Origin: Planctomycetaceae bacterium
Lineage (GTDB): Bacteria; Planctomycetota; Planctomycetia; Pirellulales; Pirellulaceae
Assembly (NCBI GenBank): GCA_005773145.1
Contig: SXHS01000063.1
Coordinates: 1-11,698, forward strand
DNA length: 11,698 nucleotides
Direction of reading: 5' to 3'
Under the pieces are notes generated by a model. The model saw only the letters and a program-made list of their open reading frames with translations, was not told the origin of the DNA and did not search any database. The stretch's first letter is position 1, and each line of letters opens with the position of its first letter. Below are positions 7,521 to 11,698 of the stretch, piece by piece. Both the position numbers and the translations under genes were made by a program.

Positions 7521-8521
7521 TGGCCTCACGTCGCTCTCTAAGACTACCGATCTCTCTCGGCGTGCTGATGATCCTGCTGGTGGTCATGCTGACTGTCGGC
7601 TGGATCGTTCTGGGCGTGAAAGGGATTCTCGAGTCCGAGTCGGTAACTTTTTACGTCACCCTGCTGACGCTCGGCACCACGTTTTTGATGCTGATTCTAG
7701 TGGGGGTGGCAATCTACTTGTCGATGAGCGTCAAAGCGATCAACCTCAATCAGCGGCAATCGAATTTTATCGACAGCGTCACCCACGAATTGAAGTCCCC
7801 CATTGCTTCCTTGAAACTCTATCTGCAAACGCTCGGCCGACGCTCGGTCGATGATGAACAACGAGCCAGCTTCTATCGCATCATGCTCGAGGACGTGGAA
7901 CGATTGGATCAACTGATCAATCACCTCCTGGAGGCCGCGAGCCTGGAAAAGGAATCTCAGCCCGAGCCGCCCGAACGGATACCGTTGGCACCCCTGCTCG
8001 AAGAAGCGGTCGCGTCGCTCTGCACAAGGCACCATGTCTCACCAAACTGCGTGGAACTGGATCTGCAGCCGGTCGCCCTATCCGCGCGGCGCGTCGATCT
8101 CGAGATGATTTTCCGAAATCTGATTGACAATGCCATCAAATATTCCGGGACACCACCACACGTCAGCGTCTCGCTCCGCTGGGAACGCGAGCGCATGATC
8201 GTCGTCTGCGTGCGCGACAATGGAGCCGGCATCCCCACCCAATTGCGGCGAAAGATCTTTGGCCGTTTCGTCCGACTGGGATCGGAGCTGGAGCGGAAGA
8301 AACCTGGAACCGGTCTGGGACTCTACATCGTGCGCACCCTTGTGGAACGAATGAAGGGGCGTGTGCGCGTGCGGGATGCCGATCGTCAGGGAGGAACCGT
8401 GTTTGAAGTCCGCTTGCCCGGCGGAGAGGCCGTGACGCCGACCGCCCCATCGATGACGTTGGCCGAGACGGCATCCCCCCCAGAGCCGCCGAGTTCCTTC
8501 CCCAGTGAGCCTCTCCGATGA
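7520..8521 (+). CDS. Sensor histidine kinase, two membrane helices, no sensor domain
   Basis: This 333-aa kinase phosphorylates itself on a histidine and passes the phosphate to a response regulator, almost certainly the next gene. Two hydrophobic helices (about 10-33 and 45-68) flank a loop of only about 11 residues, so there is no periplasmic sensor domain, HAMP or PAS domain. The H box is FIDSVTHELKSP with H89. The N box is FRNLIDNAIKYS (198-209), G1 is DNGAG (233-237) and G2 is GTGLGL (263-268). The catalytic core looks complete. The tail (301-333) is rich in Pro, Ser and Glu and probably disordered. The layout fits intramembrane-sensing kinases, which often respond to envelope stress or to a membrane partner. 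Translation probably depends on coupling: its ATG overlaps the dehydrogenase stop (TAATG) and I see no clear Shine-Dalgarno sequence. Its own stop overlaps the regulator ATG (ATGA). Confidence 0.93.
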   Translation: MASRRSLRLPISLGVLMILLVVMLTVGWIVLGVKGILESESVTFYVTLLTLGTTFLMLILVGVAIYLSMSVKAINLNQRQSNFIDSVTHELKSPIASLKLYLQTLGRRSVDDEQRASFYRIMLEDVERLDQLINHLLEAASLEKESQPEPPERIPLAPLLEEAVASLCTRHHVSPNCVELDLQPVALSARRVDLEMIFRNLIDNAIKYSGTPPHVSVSLRWERERMIVVCVRDNGAGIPTQLRRKIFGRFVRLGSELERKKPGTGLGLYIVRTLVERMKGRVRVRDADRQGGTVFEVRLPGGEAVTPTAPSMTLAETASPPEPPSSFPSEPLR

Positions 8522-9255
8522 AGCACAAGCACATCGTCGTCCTGGAGGATGAAGAGCATCTGGCGCTGGGAATCAAGTACAACCTGGAGGCGGAGGGCTA
8601 TCAGGTCACCACCTTCGCCGAAGGACCAGCCGTCGTCCAGTACTTCCAAGAACACCCACATCAGGTGGATCTGTTGATTTTGGACCTGATGCTGCCTGGC
8701 ATGAGCGGATACGCCGTCTGTGAGAAGCTGCGCGAACAGGGGGAACAAGTCCCCATCCTGATCCTTAGCGCCCGCAGCCTTTCCGAGGATCGTACCCGCG
8801 GCTTCGATGTGGGAGCGGATCAGTACCTGATCAAACCGTTTGAACTCGAAGAACTCCTCAGCCGCGTCAAGCATCTTGTCGCCCGCTTTGGATCCCAACC
8901 GGATGAGCGAGTCCAGGCCGCACAGGCCAAGATCCGTCACTATCGATTCGGTAACTCCCAAATCGATTTCCGCACCTTTGAAGTCAAGGTGGGAGGCCGG
9001 CCCGTGCACTTATCACGACTCCAGATGACGTTGCTGCAATACTTCATCGAGAACGAAGGTCGCGTGATACCGCGTGAGGAATTGCTGGTCAACGTCTGGG
9101 ACCTGCCGGGGCACCTCAACACGCGGGCACCCGATCAGTTCATGCGGCGTCTGCGCACGGTGTTCGAGCCCAACCCGGCGGAACCGCGACATTTCCTGAC
9201 CGTACGCGATGCCGGTTATCGGTTCGTCGCCGAGCCCGCACCCGTGGATCCCTAA
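8518..9255 (+). CDS. OmpR/PhoB-family response regulator
   Basis: This 245-aa protein is a phosphorylation-controlled DNA-binding regulator. The receiver domain (1-120) has the acidic pocket E10-D11-E12, phospho-acceptor D56 in LILDLMLPGMSG, the switch residue S84 in LILSAR and K106 in LIKPF. A linker (120-138) leads to a winged-helix domain (about 140-237) ending in HFLTVRDAGYRF. The last segment has Asp where many family members have Gly (TVRG), a small variation. The ATGA overlap with the kinase makes the pair a cognate two-component system. Family members usually bind as dimers to tandem direct repeats about 11 nt apart. Such a repeat occurs at 10390-10407, in front of the neighbouring desaturase, but a link is inference. 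The gene ends face to face with the desaturase, with overlapping stop codons. Confidence 0.95.
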   Translation: MKHKHIVVLEDEEHLALGIKYNLEAEGYQVTTFAEGPAVVQYFQEHPHQVDLLILDLMLPGMSGYAVCEKLREQGEQVPILILSARSLSEDRTRGFDVGADQYLIKPFELEELLSRVKHLVARFGSQPDERVQAAQAKIRHYRFGNSQIDFRTFEVKVGGRPVHLSRLQMTLLQYFIENEGRVIPREELLVNVWDLPGHLNTRAPDQFMRRLRTVFEPNPAEPRHFLTVRDAGYRFVAEPAPVDP

Positions 9256-10247
9256 CCCTTCTTGTGCTGACCGTCGACCACATTCCAGGCCAGCCCCAGC
9301 TTCTCCAACAAGCGAATCGTCATGAATGTGACGTCGATCTCCCACCAACGGTGACCATGCCGCGCCATACGGGGGAACGAATGATGGTTGTTGTGCCAGC
9401 CTTCACCATACGTCAACAGGGCCACGAGCCAATTGTTGCGGCTATCATCACTTGTGGCGTAGTTGCGATATCCCCACATGTGACTCGCCGAGTTGACGAG
9501 CCAAGTCGAGTGCAGCACGAACAACAGCCTCAAAAATAGGCCCCAAAACAGAAACGACCACGCCATGTAGGTGCCGCCATACGCCATTCCCGCCGTGAAC
9601 AAGATCACACCGGTCATTACATGCCACCACAAAAAGGTACGCGAGATAAATCGCAACACGGGGTCACGCATCAAGTCCGGCGCCCAACGCGCGCGGTAGG
9701 CATCCGACTGCTCGTCCACCAACCCCTGGCAGAAACACCAAAGGATATGACTCCACCACGAGCCATCGCGTGGCGAGTGCGGGTCGCCATCTTGATCGCT
9801 AAAGGCGTGATGGCGCCGATGATGGGCCACCCACTGAATGCTCGGCCCCTCCCCCGCCAATCCGCCAATCCATGCCAAGAGCCACTTGATCGGGCGGTAC
9901 GTGCGAAAGCTGTCGTGCGTCAACAGTCGGTGATAGCCCAGACAGATACCAATCCCACCGGTGAACCAATGGAGCCCAAGCATCAAAACGAGCCCTTCCC
10001 AACTGAAGAAGAACGCAGCCCCCAAAGCGGCCAAGTGTATGAAACCTAGCCAAAACAGCGACAGCGGTTCCAATTCGTACCGACGCGTTTTTGTCTTCAC
10101 ATCGTGCTTCGCGGCCGTCGCCGCGCGAGACGTCGATCCACCCGCGTGACCTAGTGGCCCACCCCCTTCAAGGTTATTACGAGCGGGAGCGGAATGCGTG
10201 GAGCGTGCCTGGTTGACTCGTGGGTGCTTGACGGATGTTCGTGTCAT
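9252..10247 (-). CDS. Membrane fatty-acid (acyl-CoA / acyl-lipid delta-9 type) desaturase
   Basis: This is a di-iron membrane desaturase that introduces a cis double bond into acyl chains using O2, as stearoyl-CoA desaturases and DesC do. Three histidine clusters are present: HRLLTH (106-111), HHRRHH (142-147) and GEGWHNNHHSFP (281-292). The family's extra ligand segments DQDGDPHSP (151-159) and NSASHMWGYRNY (252-263) are there too. Four hydrophobic stretches (roughly 64-82, 85-104, 207-226, 228-248) fit the usual topology, with the histidines on the cytoplasmic side. The family core starts near residue 55. The first 50 residues are polar and low in complexity. A GTG at 10100 (residue 50) is an alternative start, though neither start has a strong Shine-Dalgarno sequence. 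The presence of the enzyme implies aerobic growth. No electron donor gene is adjacent. Confidence 0.93.
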   Translation of the reverse strand: MTRTSVKHPRVNQARSTHSAPARNNLEGGGPLGHAGGSTSRAATAAKHDVKTKTRRYELEPLSLFWLGFIHLAALGAAFFFSWEGLVLMLGLHWFTGGIGICLGYHRLLTHDSFRTYRPIKWLLAWIGGLAGEGPSIQWVAHHRRHHAFSDQDGDPHSPRDGSWWSHILWCFCQGLVDEQSDAYRARWAPDLMRDPVLRFISRTFLWWHVMTGVILFTAGMAYGGTYMAWSFLFWGLFLRLLFVLHSTWLVNSASHMWGYRNYATSDDSRNNWLVALLTYGEGWHNNHHSFPRMARHGHRWWEIDVTFMTIRLLEKLGLAWNVVDGQHKKG

Positions 10248-10275
10248 TCTGGTTCTCGCGTGGTGTGCCTGACGT

Positions 10276-10289
10276 CCCGGATATCCGGG
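10276..10289. promoter_or_regulatory. 14-bp perfect palindrome upstream of the desaturase
   Basis: CCCGGATATCCGGG is an exact palindrome whose near edge lies 28 nt before the desaturase ATG at 10247. That is the right place for a repressor operator or a leader hairpin over the start region. No known regulator site is recognised. Confidence 0.35.
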
Positions 10290-10380
10290 TTCCGTCGCAG
10301 CGAAGTCTCGTCGTCCAAAGGTTTAGTTTCTCGCCCCTAGATAATACGGTTCTCCCCCCATTTCCTGCGTTACCAGCTAG

Positions 10381-10414
10381 CGCCAACCATGTAACACTTC
10401 TGTAACAATTGGCG
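10381..10414. promoter_or_regulatory. Candidate OmpR/PhoB-type site: tandem TGTAACA within an inverted repeat
   Basis: TGTAACA occurs exactly at 10390-10396 and 10401-10407, separated by CTTC, giving an 11-nt period. Seven-nt direct repeats with 4-nt spacing are the layout of PhoB boxes and other OmpR-family sites. The pair is enclosed by CGCCAA (10381-10386) and its exact reverse complement TTGGCG (10409-10414). It sits about 140 nt upstream of the desaturase and 360 nt upstream of motA. The response regulator at 8518-9255 is an obvious candidate to bind it, but this is not shown by the sequence. Confidence 0.4.
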
Positions 10415-10606
10415 ACCGCCGCCCATTGGGGGGGGCTGGGCAATCTGCCACAGCCTCCCTCGCCCTGCTGCCGCGGCCAGCCTTGCCCCGCTCCCATTCC
10501 CGGGGCCGGCCAAGACCGAACCATCCCGCCAGACGGAAATCTCGTTACGACCAGCCTTAAGGCCCCCGGGACATGCGTGCCCGAAACCCCAGAACCGGGG
10601 CCGGTC

Positions 10607-10622
10607 GGTCACGCGCGTGACC
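10607..10622. promoter_or_regulatory. 16-bp perfect palindrome
   Basis: GGTCACGCGCGTGACC reads identically on both strands. It lies about 150 nt upstream of motA. A perfect two-fold site of this length suits a dimeric regulator. There is no following T-run, so it does not look like a terminator. Confidence 0.35.
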
Positions 10623-10665
10623 TACGTTTGGAGAGCGATCGGCTTCATCCGTACCGAAGCGGCGC

Positions 10666-10683
10666 GCCGTCCCGTGGGACGGC
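10666..10683 (+). other. Strong hairpin in the likely motA leader
   Basis: GCCGTCCC (10666-10673) and GGGACGGC (10676-10683) are exact inverted repeats around GT, giving a 7-bp GC-rich stem with a CGTG tetraloop in RNA. It is followed by AAATGATT, not a T-run, so a standard intrinsic terminator is unlikely in the motA direction. It ends about 90 nt before the motA ATG and could stabilise or regulate that mRNA. Confidence 0.4.
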
Positions 10684-10773
10684 AAATGATTCCTGGGGTT
10701 CTTGGCCTCTACGGGGCTTGGGGACGTTGGGACTATTGGAGCTTGGCCCCGAGAAAATAGACGGAAGATCGTC

Positions 10774-11637
10774 ATGGTTACGCTGATCGGATTCGCGGTG
10801 GTGATGGGCTGCGTATTGGGTGGTTTCACCATGGCCGGTGGCCATATTGCCCACTTGATTCACCCGTCGGAAATTGTCACTATCGGCGGTGCGGCCTTGG
10901 GTGCCGCCATCGTGATGTCCCCCATGAAGGTTCTCAAGGACTTGGTGAAGGGAGTGCTGGCCTGCCTGAAAGGGGCGACCTTCACCAGGGCCATGTATGA
11001 GGAACTATTTAAGCTCATGTACGAGCTGTTTAAGTTGGCCCGCCGCAATGGACTGTTGGCCCTTGAACCGCATCTCTCCAATCCTCACGAGAGTGATATT
11101 TTCCACAAGTATCCGAAGATCTCGTCTAATCATCATGTATCCGAATTCATCGTCGGCGCCCTATCACCGATCATCGAAGGATCGGTAAAGCCCGATCGGC
11201 TGCCAGAGTTGCTAGCGACCGAGATCAAAGTGCTGGAAGAAGAACACCACGCGCCCATGGGGGTGCTGGCGAAAACGGCAGATGGGCTCCCCGGTTTCGG
11301 AATCGTGGCGGCCGTGTTGGGCATTGTGATCACGATGGCGCACATCAATGGTCCGGTGGAAGAAATCGGACACAAAGTGGGTGCCGCGTTGGTCGGAACG
11401 TTCTTGGGAATTCTATTGTCCTACGGTTTCATTGCCCCCTTGGTGGTCAAGATGGAGTTCAACGGGATCGCGGAGATCAACTTTTTTAAGACGATCGCTA
11501 CGCTCGTCCAGGGCTATGTCACCGACTTGCCGCCGAAAGTCGCCATTGAACAAGCACGCCGCAGCATCACCAGCGATGTGCGGATGTCACGTGAGGAACT
11601 TGAAAATCTGCTGAAAGCCGTGGACGCCGCTGGTTAG
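10774..11637 (+). CDS. motA: Flagellar motor stator protein MotA
   Basis: MotA forms, with MotB, the ion-driven stator that turns the flagellar rotor in the inner membrane. From the ATG at 10774 the product is 287 aa, the usual MotA length. Residue numbering lines up with E. coli MotA: R90 and E98 in ARRNGLLALE (rotor interface), P173 in GLPGFGIVAA and P222 in APLVVK (proton channel prolines). Four membrane helices are visible (about 3-22, 33-51, 171-190, 203-224), with a large cytoplasmic loop between the second and third. The start is supported by GGAAG 6 nt upstream. An in-frame TTG at 10702 would add a polar 24-residue extension that the family lacks. A probable motB follows 55 nt downstream. 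Residues typical of proton-driven MotA are kept, but ion choice depends mainly on MotB, which is not visible. Confidence 0.95.
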   Translation: MVTLIGFAVVMGCVLGGFTMAGGHIAHLIHPSEIVTIGGAALGAAIVMSPMKVLKDLVKGVLACLKGATFTRAMYEELFKLMYELFKLARRNGLLALEPHLSNPHESDIFHKYPKISSNHHVSEFIVGALSPIIEGSVKPDRLPELLATEIKVLEEEHHAPMGVLAKTADGLPGFGIVAAVLGIVITMAHINGPVEEIGHKVGAALVGTFLGILLSYGFIAPLVVKMEFNGIAEINFFKTIATLVQGYVTDLPPKVAIEQARRSITSDVRMSREELENLLKAVDAAG

Positions 11638-11692
11638 TCCTTTCCCATTAAATTTCCGCATGTCCCCGTAAGCATCGAATAGGAATGGTCCC

Positions 11693-11698
11693 ATGGCA
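11693..11698 (+). CDS. Start of the next gene, probably motB (partial)
   Basis: The window ends with ATGGCA at 11693-11698, preceded by AGGA (11681-11684) with 8 nt spacing, a good ribosome binding site. It lies 55 nt after the motA stop in the same direction. MotB almost always follows MotA, so motB is the expected identity, but only two codons are visible. Confidence 0.5.

Larger units (their letters stand above)
10248..10773. promoter_or_regulatory. Non-coding divergent region between desaturase and motA
   Basis: About 525 nt without a credible gene separates the desaturase (leftward) from motA (rightward). Open frames here are rich in Pro and Gly, lack start signals, and look like products of GC-rich sequence. 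The region holds a palindrome at 10276-10289, a tandem repeat inside an inverted repeat at 10381-10414, a perfect palindrome at 10607-10622 and a hairpin at 10666-10683, each listed separately. An AT-rich patch TAGATAATAC (10338-10347) is the best -10-like sequence, readable on either strand, but has no good -35 partner at standard spacing. Confidence 0.5.

Noticed and set aside
10607..10683. Palindromes upstream of motA as mobile-element ends or a CRISPR fragment
   Set aside because: There are no direct target duplications, transposase remnant, or regularly spaced repeats; each palindrome is a different sequence.
10702..10773. TTG start adding 24 residues to MotA
   Set aside because: The extension is polar, absent from the family and lacks a binding site. 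The ATG at 10774 has GGAAG at proper spacing and aligns with E. coli MotA numbering.
10409..10786. Plus-strand open frame of 125 codons between desaturase and motA
   Set aside because: Its product is Pro/Gly-rich with no domain, its start has no ribosome binding site, and it overlaps the motA start in another frame. It looks like a chance product of GC-rich intergenic DNA.

Overview
The window reads as bacterial chromosome, moderately GC-rich and densely coded. It holds ten complete protein genes and the edges of two more. I see no phage, plasmid, insertion-sequence, CRISPR, tRNA or rRNA signal. The best guess for the host is a planctomycete, perhaps of the Pirellulales type. The grounds are a Gfo/Idh/MocA dehydrogenase of a subfamily common there, a small one-helix membrane protein I cannot place in a general family, a DinG-type helicase with a Ser at the first Fe-S ligand position, a retraction ATPase together with flagellar stator genes (motile cells), and hisF outside a histidine operon. 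This assignment is inference from general resemblance; no marker gene proves it.

Left half (1-6004, minus strand). Six complete genes and one partial gene all read leftward. In transcription order they are a small membrane-anchored protein of unknown function, thiS, thiG, a DinG-like helicase, hisF, a PilT-type ATPase, and a partial gene whose ATG overlaps the pilT stop. ThiS (sulfur carrier) and ThiG (thiazole synthase) act together in making the thiazole half of thiamine. The other genes belong to unrelated pathways. Gaps range from a 1-nt overlap to about 100 nt, so this may be one long transcription unit or several with internal promoters.

Divergent region (6005-6323). About 320 nt separate the leftward block from a rightward operon. 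It contains a striking inverted repeat (6124-6184) whose interior can fold into two more stems, giving a near-perfect three-way junction. It also holds a GC hairpin and a short GTGGCAC direct repeat.

Rightward operon (6324-9255). A Gfo/Idh/MocA oxidoreductase, a histidine kinase and an OmpR-family response regulator are joined by stop/start overlaps (TAATG, ATGA) and are very likely co-transcribed and translationally coupled. The kinase has two membrane helices and almost no extracytoplasmic loop, so it looks like an intramembrane-sensing kinase.

Right end (9252-11698). A membrane fatty-acid desaturase reads leftward and converges on the response regulator with overlapping stop codons. A non-coding region of about 525 nt then leads to motA (rightward) and the first codons of a probable motB. 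The non-coding region holds a 14-bp palindrome close to the desaturase start, a tandem TGTAACA repeat with an 11-nt period inside an inverted repeat (the layout of sites for OmpR/PhoB-type regulators), a perfect 16-bp palindrome, and a strong 8-bp-arm hairpin in the likely motA leader. These non-coding elements, rather than the genes, are the least explained part of the window.
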